Of a stretch of DNA of 34,956 nt, positions 14,681 to 21,743 are shown in pieces. Source of the DNA: an uncultured Desulfosporosinus sp. (GTDB lineage: Bacteria; Bacillota; Desulfitobacteriia; Desulfitobacteriales; Desulfitobacteriaceae); NCBI GenBank assembly GCA_927405585.1, contig CAKMJS010000136.1:1-34956 (forward strand), written 5' to 3'. The notes beneath the pieces were generated by a model that was given only the letters and a program-made list of their open reading frames with translations, had not been told where the DNA came from and made no database searches. How positions within the stretch are numbered: the stretch's first letter is position 1; each line of letters opens with the position of its first letter. A program made the translations under genes and the position numbers.

Positions 14681-14721
14681 GGAAGCCTTAGACCGCTTAG
14701 CGGTCCTGGGCTTCCTTTTTT
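14681..14721 (+). terminator. Terminator of the YtxH gene, overlapping the end of the DUF948 gene
   Basis: An outer stem GGAAGCC/GGCTTCC (14681-14687/14709-14715) encloses an inner stem GACCGC/GCGGTC (14691-14696/14700-14705), followed by TTTTTT (14716-14721). It lies inside the last codons of the minus-strand gene. Confidence 0.8.
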
Positions 14722-15047
14722 CGTCCTCGAATTTCATTCCAAAGCTCGATCACTTGTTTCGCCGCCAACAAGAAGACTGTCACGAAGTGCAACGGATTCT
14801 TTCTCAGCTCCTCAAGACTAACCGCTACCTCATTGACAGTACCACCTACATGCTCAGTGGTTTGTCTGACGAGGGATGTCAATGCTTGCACATCGTCTAG
14901 CATACTTGGCAGGTGAGTATTAACATTTTGAATGGTTTGCCTTGCCTCATCCGTGAGTTTGCGAATTGAGCGTACCCACAGCACCAATTCAATACCCAAC
15001 ACTCCTAAAACGATCGTTCCTACGAGTATACATACTTCATAAATCAT
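14697..15047 (-). CDS. DUF948-family membrane protein (YtxG-like)
   Basis: This 116-residue protein has one N-terminal membrane helix (about 4-25), then a coiled-coil-like region with the DUF948 pattern: SIRKLTDEARQTIQNVNTHL, then ALTSLVRQTTEHVGG. A basic tail ends in GRKKEAQDR. ATG follows GGAGG with seven-base spacing. Molecular function is unknown; relatives occur with YtxH proteins. It is 54 bases downstream of the S41 protease gene on the same strand, so they may share a transcript. Confidence 0.8.
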   Translation of the reverse strand: MIYEVCILVGTIVLGVLGIELVLWVRSIRKLTDEARQTIQNVNTHLPSMLDDVQALTSLVRQTTEHVGGTVNEVAVSLEELRKNPLHFVTVFLLAAKQVIELWNEIRGRKKEAQDR

Positions 15048-15101
15048 TTGCGTTCCTCCAATTCACCCAATTTATCTAATTAACCCAACTTAGTTAAGAT
15101 A

Positions 15102-16760
15102 TTATTTTGTGACTTTCCCTCGATCCCATAGAGCCAAACCATAATCAGGATCTCGTGGTCCCACTAATTTCTCTCCACGAACTTGATCTATAAGTCCAAA
15201 GGACTTAATCTCCACTGTACCTTCAGCAGCAACCACTGCGTTTGTATGCGCCACTGCCAAGGCTCCTTCCTTCAGCACTTGTCCTGATACATCGTGGACC
15301 AAAGGATGGATGATCAGCCAGTAGGTTGAATCGGCGCTTAAAGCCGTCTGTGGGATTACTCGCACATCGGAGAGTCCAAGGGGTTCAAAGGTCGAAAGTG
15401 TTCTCTCACCGGTCTTACTGTTAATCAGCTCGATGCTAGTGTTGTTCACGCTTTGCCAATCGATCACTCCAGCAAAATGGATTGTAAATTTCTTGTCGGG
15501 TGGAATCTCTGACAATTCGCTGACTTTTCGATAATTTGGGTAATAAAGGGAATAAGGCTCTGAGGTTTCATTCTTTGCCTCATTATTGAGAACCTCTCCC
15601 CAGGCTTCCCAATAATCTGGAGTTCTGCCCTTTGCAAGAGCTACCGTCGGCGCCTCTAACATCAGCTCCGCTGCTCTGAGAGAATCCGCATGTTGAATTG
15701 TCACATCCGGGCTGACCCCGACTTTATCGATTTCATGCCCAAGTGGGGAATAAAATCGATTAACTGTCATTTTAAGTACCCCGCCATTCGAGAGGGAAAA
15801 CAGACTCTGTACCGTTCCCTTACCATAGGTCGTTGTCCCTACAGTTAGCGCCTTTTGATGATCCTTTACAGCAGCAGCTAAAATCTCGGAGGCACTAGCG
15901 CTGTTTTCATTGGTTAAGAAAATTACCTCTTGACTCAACGTTATACCGGGATCCGGTGACATATACGGGCTGAAGACACCCGCTCGATCCTTGACTCGCA
16001 CTGCTACATCTGGACCAATAAAAAAGCCAGCAAGATCGATGGCCGAACTCAAGTATCCCCCGCCATTATCCCTCAAATCTACGATCCATGAATCAACCTT
16101 TTGGCTTTTTAAGAGATTAACCAACCTTTTAAATTCCTCTGCTGTATCACCGCCAAACGAATTCAGCTGAAGATAACCGATATGCCCGCTAAGCACTTCT
16201 CCTGTCACCGTGGGTACATGAATAGCCCTGCGTGTAATACTCAGGTCTCTCGTCTCAGTTCCTTGCTTGACGCTGATCTGCACCGCAGTCCCTTCGATAC
16301 CCCTAAGCAGGGTGACTGCCTCTTCTACAGAAAGTCCAATCAGCGATTGCCCATCAGCACGGATCATCACATCGCCTGATTTTAAGCCGGCCTCCTCAGC
16401 CGGTGAACCCGAAATGACGGAAACCACCTTAACCCCTTCAGGTACCATTTCAATAATTGTCCCGATCCCCGAAAAGCGCATGTCTATGCTATCGAGAAAA
16501 TTTTGATATTGTTCGCTGGATAAATACTTTGTATTAGGATCTCCGAGCAGCTCCAATGCCTTACCGACAGTTGGTGCATTGAGCACCTCCGTTGACACCG
16601 GATCAACATACTGATTCTGAAGCAGTGTACGAATTTCCGGCAAGACAGCATCACCTGAAGCCATAACAGTCATTGAGGTACTTAAAACCAATATAATAAC
16701 GATAATAACGTTTAAGAGTACGCGACTCCCTGTTTTTTTATTAAGAATTCTTGCCAACAT
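15102..16760 (-). CDS. S41 carboxyl-terminal processing protease with C-terminal Ig-like domain
   Basis: This 552-residue protein has a signal anchor at about 13-35, a PDZ domain at about 95-170 (SGIGTIIE, then GSPAEEAGLKSGDVMIRADG) and an S41 catalytic core at about 185-360. The Ser-Lys dyad is visible: Ser289 in NENSASASEI and Lys314 in TTYGKGTVQ, 25 residues apart as in the D1 processing protease. The family trims or degrades exported proteins. Unusually, the C-terminus adds about 190 residues including a Big_5/SbsA-type Ig-like domain (about 415-510; FTIHFAGVIDWQSVNNTSI, then DSTYWLIIHP). The same domain type is found in the S-layer protein at 21744-24980. ATG follows GGAGGG. Confidence 0.93.
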   Translation of the reverse strand: MLARILNKKTGSRVLLNVIIVIILVLSTSMTVMASGDAVLPEIRTLLQNQYVDPVSTEVLNAPTVGKALELLGDPNTKYLSSEQYQNFLDSIDMRFSGIGTIIEMVPEGVKVVSVISGSPAEEAGLKSGDVMIRADGQSLIGLSVEEAVTLLRGIEGTAVQISVKQGTETRDLSITRRAIHVPTVTGEVLSGHIGYLQLNSFGGDTAEEFKRLVNLLKSQKVDSWIVDLRDNGGGYLSSAIDLAGFFIGPDVAVRVKDRAGVFSPYMSPDPGITLSQEVIFLTNENSASASEILAAAVKDHQKALTVGTTTYGKGTVQSLFSLSNGGVLKMTVNRFYSPLGHEIDKVGVSPDVTIQHADSLRAAELMLEAPTVALAKGRTPDYWEAWGEVLNNEAKNETSEPYSLYYPNYRKVSELSEIPPDKKFTIHFAGVIDWQSVNNTSIELINSKTGERTLSTFEPLGLSDVRVIPQTALSADSTYWLIIHPLVHDVSGQVLKEGALAVAHTNAVVAAEGTVEIKSFGLIDQVRGEKLVGPRDPDYGLALWDRGKVTK

Positions 16761-16859
16761 TCCTATCTCCCTCCAAAGTCGTGCAACACTTTAGATTAAA
16801 GATTCGACACGTTCCTGCATTTATCCTTCGCAACATCCCGAAAAGTTCACTTCAAGCAA

Positions 16860-16894
16860 ATAAGAATGCCCTTCTTAAAGAAAGGCATTCTTAT
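16860..16894 (-). terminator. Terminator-like hairpin after the small coiled-coil gene
   Basis: ATAAGAATGCC (16860-16870) and GGCATTCTTAT (16884-16894) are perfect 11-bp arms around a 13-base loop. It lies between the gene ending at 16914 and the S41 gene starting at 16760, so these are probably separate transcripts. Confidence 0.6.
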
Positions 16895-16913
16895 AATTGA
16901 TAGTTACGCTTCA

Positions 16914-17150
16914 TTATATCGCCTTCCGTGTTGTAATTACATTACCCACGGCATTAATCGTCCCCTCGATATGGCTTACCTTAAACTTGAGATTATCTAT
17001 TTCCGCCCCATGCACTAGATTATTATGTTCTATCGCCTTTACAACCAAGAATATTTCATCTTGTCTCAACTCGAATCCATCCATTTTTGACTCTAATCCG
17101 TCAAGTTTAGTTAGGATGCGCCCGAGCATATCTTTAAGCTCTTTCTCCAT
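16914..17150 (-). CDS. Small coiled-coil protein
   Basis: This 78-residue protein has a heptad-like pattern across most of its length: LKDMLGRILTKLDGLESKMDGFEL, then IDNLKFKVSHIEGTIN. ATG follows AAGGTGGTGA. Similar short, coiled-coil proteins of unknown function are common in clostridia and sometimes resemble phage or chromosome-segregation accessory proteins, but I cannot assign this one. It lies between the helicase terminator and its own terminator, so it is probably transcribed alone. Confidence 0.65.
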   Translation of the reverse strand: MEKELKDMLGRILTKLDGLESKMDGFELRQDEIFLVVKAIEHNNLVHGAEIDNLKFKVSHIEGTINAVGNVITTRKAI

Positions 17151-17229
17151 CGGTTCACCACCTTACTCTTTCTAAATTATACCATCTCCAGTTTGACCCA
17201 TCAAGACAAATCGCACCTTAATAAATAAA

Positions 17230-17257
17230 GAAAAAGGTGAACACAATCACCTTTTTC
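17230..17257 (-). terminator. Terminator of the DEAD-box helicase gene
   Basis: GAAAAAGGTGA (17230-17240) and TCACCTTTTTC (17247-17257) are perfect 11-bp arms with a 6-base loop, just past the helicase stop codon. Flanking A and T runs allow use on both strands. Confidence 0.8.
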
Positions 17258-17271
17258 CTCTGAATTTGTCT

Positions 17272-18750
17272 CTATCCGTTTCTCTTATTATCCCGACGTT
17301 GTGCTCCTGAGGCGGCGCCTCCCCGAACATCGTTGCCTTTTCGTCTGGCCCAAGTGTCCGTTTTCTGTCCAAATCCGTCTCGGTTATAACCGCCTTGCTG
17401 AGGCCGAACATTATTCCCCATGCTTCTTCCGCGCATAGGCGCAGATTCCGTCAAACGAACTTCGACAGCTTCAGGCTCCTTAGTTATTATTTTTAAGGCA
17501 GCGGATAACACGGTTACTGAGTCGTTTTCTGCCAACAAATCTTGGGCTACCCCTTTATATTTCTCAATGTTTTCTTCAGCGATTACTCGTAGAATTTCAT
17601 TCATGGTCAGACGTTGCTGACCCTCAACCGCTTCAATGACGGTTGGGATAGGCTTACGGACTATTCTGCGCTTAATTACTGATTCAATCAGTCTGAGCAT
17701 ACCCATCTCACGAGGTGTGACTAACGTGATAGCTAAGCCAGATTTTCCAGCACGACCCGTTCGTCCGACCCGGTGTACATAACTTTCTGGATCTTGTGGG
17801 ATATCAAAGTTGAAGACATGCGTTACTCCGCTGATATCAAGTCCTCGAGCAGCCACATCCGTCGCGACTAAAACTTCAATCGTTCCATCTTTAAATTGAC
17901 GCAAGACACTGTCTCTCTTGCTCTGGGTCAAGTCGCCGTGAATTCCTTCGGCAGAATATCCACGCTTGCTCAAGGCCTCTGAAAGCTCATCGACTCGACG
18001 CTTGGTTCGTGCGAAGACAATTGCTAAGTCCGGTGATTGGATGTCTAGGATACGTGATAGGACATCGAATTTTAGTCGTTCAGAGACTTCTACATAATGT
18101 TGCTCGGTATCGGAGACTGTGACTCCCATAGCTTTAATGCTAATCAGTTCTGGTTCTTTCATAAACCGCTGGGCAATATTTTGAATCTGTCTCGGCATGG
18201 TTGCCGAGAAGAGTAAGGTTTGACGTTCCACTGGAATTTCCTTGAGGATCGTTTCGATATCTTCCAAAAAGCCCATATTCAACATTTCATCGGCCTCGTC
18301 CAAAACAAGGATTTTTATATCGTTAAGACGAATGGTCTTTCTCCTCATGTGGTCCATTAATCTCCCTGGAGTCGCTACAATGATGTGAGGGCGTTTCTTC
18401 AGCGCCCTTATTTGCCAGTCAATCCCTTGTCCACCATAAATGGGTAAAGCATGAATCCTCTTGTACTGCCCGATCTTATTCAATTCCTCAGCGACCTGCA
18501 CAGCGAGTTCCCGCGTAGGAGCCAAAACAATCCCTTGAACAAGTTCTGCCTGTTCCATGATTCTCTCTACAAGGGGTATCCCATAAGCTGCTGTTTTACC
18601 TGTTCCGGTTTGGGCCTGTCCAATTAAATCCTTACCCTGCATTGCAGCGGGAATCGTCATTTCCTGAATAGGCGTTGTCTCTTCAAACCCCATGTTAATA
18701 ATTGATCGAATTACTAATTCACTTAATCCCAGATCTGTAAATGTTGCCAA
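17272..18750 (-). CDS. DEAD-box RNA helicase (CshA/DeaD-like)
   Basis: Both RecA-like domains are present, with the Q motif (GFEETTPIQ), motif I (AQTGTGKT), Ia (APTRELA), Ib (TPGRLMDH), II (DEAD), III (SAT), V ([10 protein letters not shown]) and VI ([10 protein letters not shown]). An Arg/Gly-rich tail (MRGRSMG to the end) replaces a structured RNA-binding domain, as in CshA-type enzymes for mRNA turnover, ribosome assembly and cold growth. I place the start at TTG 18750, nine bases beyond AAGGAGA. The ATG at 18759 is one base from that ribosome site, too close. A leader of about 160 bases precedes it, with a promoter at 18917-18922. Confidence 0.93.
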   Translation of the reverse strand: MATFTDLGLSELVIRSIINMGFEETTPIQEMTIPAAMQGKDLIGQAQTGTGKTAAYGIPLVERIMEQAELVQGIVLAPTRELAVQVAEELNKIGQYKRIHALPIYGGQGIDWQIRALKKRPHIIVATPGRLMDHMRRKTIRLNDIKILVLDEADEMLNMGFLEDIETILKEIPVERQTLLFSATMPRQIQNIAQRFMKEPELISIKAMGVTVSDTEQHYVEVSERLKFDVLSRILDIQSPDLAIVFARTKRRVDELSEALSKRGYSAEGIHGDLTQSKRDSVLRQFKDGTIEVLVATDVAARGLDISGVTHVFNFDIPQDPESYVHRVGRTGRAGKSGLAITLVTPREMGMLRLIESVIKRRIVRKPIPTVIEAVEGQQRLTMNEILRVIAEENIEKYKGVAQDLLAENDSVTVLSAALKIITKEPEAVEVRLTESAPMRGRSMGNNVRPQQGGYNRDGFGQKTDTWARRKGNDVRGGAASGAQRRDNKRNG

Positions 18751-18922
18751 TACTTTCATTCTCCTTTTTATAATGTTATATCATTAAGTTTTCCAAATGC
18801 GTCTCTATCTATAACTGCGCAGAAAAAGTTTCTATCACCTGCGGAAACAGACTATGTCGCGATCGCGCGTGAGGTTCGCCAACGGGGCAGAAGACGCTTG
18901 TGGCACTCAACTATATATTATA
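18751..18922 (-). promoter_or_regulatory. Helicase promoter and long 5' leader
   Basis: On the minus strand TGGTATAAT (TATAAT at 18917-18922) is an extended -10 box, with a weak TTTAAA 17 bases upstream. Transcription from about 18910 would give a leader of about 160 bases before the TTG start, including GC-rich segments around 18855-18905. Long leaders are known for cold-shock helicase genes, where they control mRNA stability and translation. No riboswitch class is recognised here. Confidence 0.5.
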
Positions 18923-18963
18923 CCACACATTTTGGTAACTTTAAACTTATTTATGTGCATATG

Positions 18964-18998
18964 CAAAAAGCCTCTCGCCTACTTAAAGACGAAAGACT
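18964..18998 (-). terminator. Terminator of the TolC-like gene
   Basis: On the minus strand AGTCTTTCGTC (complement of 18988-18998) pairs over 11 positions, with several G-U pairs, to GGCGAGAGGCT (complement of 18969-18979), followed by TTTTTGCAT. It lies about 110 bases past the stop codon at 19109. The intervening bases carry no gene. Confidence 0.6.
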
Positions 18999-19108
18999 CT
19001 TGTACTATGTTATCAAAATAGTTTCACTGATGGCAAAAGTGTGGAATGTAATATTAATAACCAATATTTAAAGACAAACCCTAGGAAAAATCGAATACAA
19101 GAGAGACA

Positions 19109-20527
19109 TCAGGAAAGATCAGTCCCCTGTATAAGCCACTGATAAATAGTATAAGCTTTGACTAGATCATTCTGAGCATTGGAAACCTTCAGCTTCTGGT
19201 TTTCACAAGGCACCTTAGCAGCCTCCAAAGCAATATTTGAGAGCATTCCAAGATTATAGGAAAGTTGTACCTGTTCTAATTTCTCTTGTTCAATTACGAG
19301 CTTTGATTGCTCGTTCTTTAGTGCCTGGAGCTTATTATTTAAACCCTGATAAGACTTGTCAAAGTTTAATCTTGTTTTAAGTTTTAGATTCTGAATATCA
19401 TCTACTACTGAATCTGGAATAATACTGGACTCAGATTTAACTTTTAAGAGGATTTCTTTACTCCATGTAACTGCTTTATCGAGGTCGGCGTCATAATTCA
19501 CGGTATTGACATCGGACTCACTTACAGCCGGGTTAGCTGCAATCGTCAAATTGGTGTCAAAGTCTTGGCCAAGCATCGTGTTGAGACTACCTTTAATCCA
19601 GTTCCGATTTTCATTCAGTGTTTTAAATCCAATGGCCAAGTCTCCGACTTTTGCTTCCGTCGTTTTAACTTCCGTACTTGTCGTCATTCCAAGCTGAAAT
19701 CGCAGCTTGACTATGGTTAATTGACTTTGAAGAAGCATTAATTGTTTCATGAGGTTATCAACCTGGGCTGAAAGATCATTATAAGTAAGATAAAGTTGTT
19801 GCGCCCCCCAAACAATTCTATCATTAACTATAGATTGTTGAACACTTGCTACTCCGTTATCATCTGTCTGAGAGATCAAGGATTGAATTTGAGATTCTAC
19901 AGACATTAGTTGGGATTGGTACATATTTAGTAAATTGAAATTTAGATAATCAAGTGTCAGGGATAGTTGGTTATTAATAAGAGAAGTATCAACATAATCA
20001 GGCAAACCTGGTGTGACAGCCAAAGTTGGACTTAAAGAGGATGGATTAGGACTTGGGAATGCAACTGGAGTTTGAATCCATAAGAAGCCCCCATTATTGT
20101 TTTTGGCGCTGGTCAAAGCATACTTCGTAAGACCATCTTGAGAAACTAACATAAGACCCGGATCCGGCAGTTTGCTTTGATCAATCGGCAACCCAGCAAG
20201 TGAGGCTATTAAATCGCTTTTCGTAGCGCTAATGGCTTTTACCCCCGTTGCTTTGCCCGTAAAGTAAGCTATGATTCCCGCACATCTCGCATCTAATGGT
20301 GCCTGCATTTGCCTTAATCCGATAACTCCACTACTAATCTTATTTTCTCCTTCGTCAATCCGATTAGCGGTAGATTGTATGGTTAGATTCCTGTCAAGAA
20401 CCTCCTCTTTTAGATGTTCAAAACTAATAGCATTCAGAACCCCAGCACTCTGACTATCTGCCGCCATTACTGCGACTGGATGTAATAATAAAGCACCTGC
20501 CAAAATCATGCTAATTATCTTTTTCAT
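19109..20527 (-). CDS. TolC-like (outer membrane efflux protein family) exported protein
   Basis: This 472-residue protein starts at ATG after GGAGGG and has a signal peptide (about 1-22, ending VMAADS). It is almost entirely long alpha-helices with the two-fold TolC/OEP pattern. The first half holds LYLTYNDLSAQVDNL and RFQLGMTTSTEVKTTEAKV; the second holds LSYNLGMLSNIALEAAKV and ends YTIYQWLIQG. Both copies of the R/NLGM(T/L)S turn are clear. In Gram-negatives this family forms the exit duct of RND pumps, whereas the other proteins here look Gram-positive. Two promoters lie upstream, one overlapping a site like the efflux operator. The last codons are inside a short motif shared with intergenic DNA. 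Confidence 0.8.
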   Translation of the reverse strand: MKKIISMILAGALLLHPVAVMAADSQSAGVLNAISFEHLKEEVLDRNLTIQSTANRIDEGENKISSGVIGLRQMQAPLDARCAGIIAYFTGKATGVKAISATKSDLIASLAGLPIDQSKLPDPGLMLVSQDGLTKYALTSAKNNNGGFLWIQTPVAFPSPNPSSLSPTLAVTPGLPDYVDTSLINNQLSLTLDYLNFNLLNMYQSQLMSVESQIQSLISQTDDNGVASVQQSIVNDRIVWGAQQLYLTYNDLSAQVDNLMKQLMLLQSQLTIVKLRFQLGMTTSTEVKTTEAKVGDLAIGFKTLNENRNWIKGSLNTMLGQDFDTNLTIAANPAVSESDVNTVNYDADLDKAVTWSKEILLKVKSESSIIPDSVVDDIQNLKLKTRLNFDKSYQGLNNKLQALKNEQSKLVIEQEKLEQVQLSYNLGMLSNIALEAAKVPCENQKLKVSNAQNDLVKAYTIYQWLIQGTDLS

Positions 20528-20551
20528 TAATGAGCCCTCCTTGTTGTATGT

Positions 20552-20579
20552 ACAATAGATAATCCGACCAGTGAGTCAA
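20552..20579 (-). promoter_or_regulatory. Proximal promoter of the TolC-like gene with TetR-type site
   Basis: On the minus strand TTGACT (20574-20579), a 16-base spacer and TATTGT (20552-20557) lie just before the gene. The sequence TGACTCACTGGTCGG (20564-20578) runs from the -35 box into the spacer and has the same TGAC-N6-GTCGG form as the site at the efflux operon. Confidence 0.5.
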
Positions 20580-20592
20580 TTATTTCAATATA

Positions 20593-20621
20593 ACATTAAA
20601 GTATGCAGGCGCACCTGTCAA
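20593..20621 (-). promoter_or_regulatory. Distal promoter of the TolC-like gene
   Basis: On the minus strand a perfect TTGACA (20616-20621), a 17-base spacer and TAATGT (20593-20598) form a second candidate promoter. The spacer holds a short dyad, CAGGTGCGCCTG. Confidence 0.4.
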
Positions 20622-20786
20622 TAGTAATTTGGTCTTCGATGGGTCTCCAGTGTTTAAAATGACAAATATAGTCCACTTACGTAAGGAGCGGGGAATAAAA
20701 CTTTTATGTTCGAAATAACGAATTATACTAAATTCTGGATTATATATAGTTAATGCTTACATAAAACTCCACTTGCTGTAATACTC

Positions 20787-20833
20787 AATAAACGGGTCCA
20801 TGGTTAGAACAGGTGACCATGCACTCGTTTATT
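20787..20833. repeat. Imperfect 18-bp hairpin in a 650-base gene-free stretch
   Basis: ATAAACGGGTCCATGGTT (20788-20805) pairs with GACCATGCACTCGTTTAT (20815-20832) at 15 of 18 positions around a short loop. On the plus strand it is followed by TTAACC, so it could be a terminator, but no transcript to end is obvious. The rest of 20622-21177 holds no supportable gene on either strand; a 106-codon open frame there lacks a ribosome site and shows no protein-like pattern. Confidence 0.45.
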
Positions 20834-21177
20834 TAACCGCATACTGATTTTCGAGACTACTGCCGCAACATGCTCCTATTAATTTGCAAAAGCTGGACAT
20901 TTCCATTGTCGCACCGGCTTCTGATATTCCGTACACTCTTTTATTCAGCCCTTACACTTAACTATCCAACCCGAATTTGCCTTACTACCCGTGAACAGCG
21001 AAATTCATATCACATTAGAAGAGAGCCTTCGTTTACTTTAAATTTAAACTTTAGTAACAAAAGGCACCTAAAAGTTTGTAATATTTTCATGTGTATGAAA
21101 CCTGGGAGACGTAGCCGTTTGTTGCTACTTATGATCAAAGCCTTTTGGAAAAGTCGACCTAATGGGAGTGCTTATTT

Positions 21178-21523
21178 TCAAGGATTATAGTCTAGACTTA
21201 TATTCTGACCATCGAACACGGCCTGCAAGTTAATCTTATTTCCAGGGTATTGGGACTTAATTTCTTCTAAATATTTTTGGGCATAATAATAAATATCAAA
21301 TCTTGGTCTCATATAGCTGTCCTCCAAGTACACCCTTTTCGGACGTAAGTTTCTTAGTTAAATCAGCATTAACTTTATCGAGTCTGCTTTCGGTGTGGTA
21401 ATATCTTATACACCTTGCGTCTGCTACGGAGGTGATGTGGTACAGTTTTTTGCTTTGCGCAACCTGTTCCTATCCCATTACTACAGCAATTGCTAATGCG
21501 ACAATGATTTTGTTACAATTCAA
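21178..21523 (-). pseudogene. Decayed small lipoprotein gene
   Basis: A strong ribosome site (GAGGAGGTAT) precedes TTG at 21523, which opens NCNKIIVALAIAVVMG and then hits TAG. One added base there gives a classic lipobox continuation, GxGTGCAKQKT. A second shift near 21440 leads into YYHTESRLDKVNADLTKKL, then SEKGVLGGQLYETKI. A third frame carries RPRFDIYYYAQKYLEEIKSQ and ends at the stop 21178-21180. This last part is a 44-residue open frame with its own ATG at 21312 and a GGAGG eight bases before it, so it might still be made as a short protein. I recognise no family. Confidence 0.5.
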
Positions 21524-21626
21524 AAGATACCTCCTCTAACGGATTAAGCGCTTACTGCTTACCTTGATTTTTATTATAGTTATCCCTAAGTCTAGTTCTA
21601 GGCAACTATTTTGGGCGAGAAATAAT

Positions 21627-21664
21627 AAGAGAGCCGACCACTTATAAAAGCAATCGGCTCTCTT
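21627..21664 (-). terminator. Terminator of the S-layer gene
   Basis: AAGAGAGCCGA (21627-21637) and TCGGCTCTCTT (21654-21664) are perfect 11-bp arms; on the minus strand ATTATTTCTC follows. It lies about 80 bases past the S-layer stop codon. Confidence 0.75.
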
Positions 21665-21743
21665 GGTGACGATTTCCAATTAGTGTGACCGACAGAGGGA
21701 ACTTCCAATGAAAGTTCTCCCTAAGCCATGGTTACCTAGACTA

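Noticed and set aside
18751-18922. Riboswitch in the helicase leader
   Set aside because: I found no conserved core of the S-box, T-box, cobalamin, c-di-GMP or other familiar classes; a cold-shock-type leader is the simpler reading.
20622-21177. c-di-GMP or cobalamin riboswitch in the gene-free stretch before the TolC-like gene
   Set aside because: Partial string resemblances (for example GGGAGACGTAGCCG near 21104) do not extend to the required conserved core or pairing.
20870-21190. Plus-strand open frame of 106 codons upstream of the lipoprotein ruin
   Set aside because: No ribosome site, odd composition (rich in Leu, Arg and Ser with no domain pattern), and it overlaps the 3' end of the minus-strand remnant.
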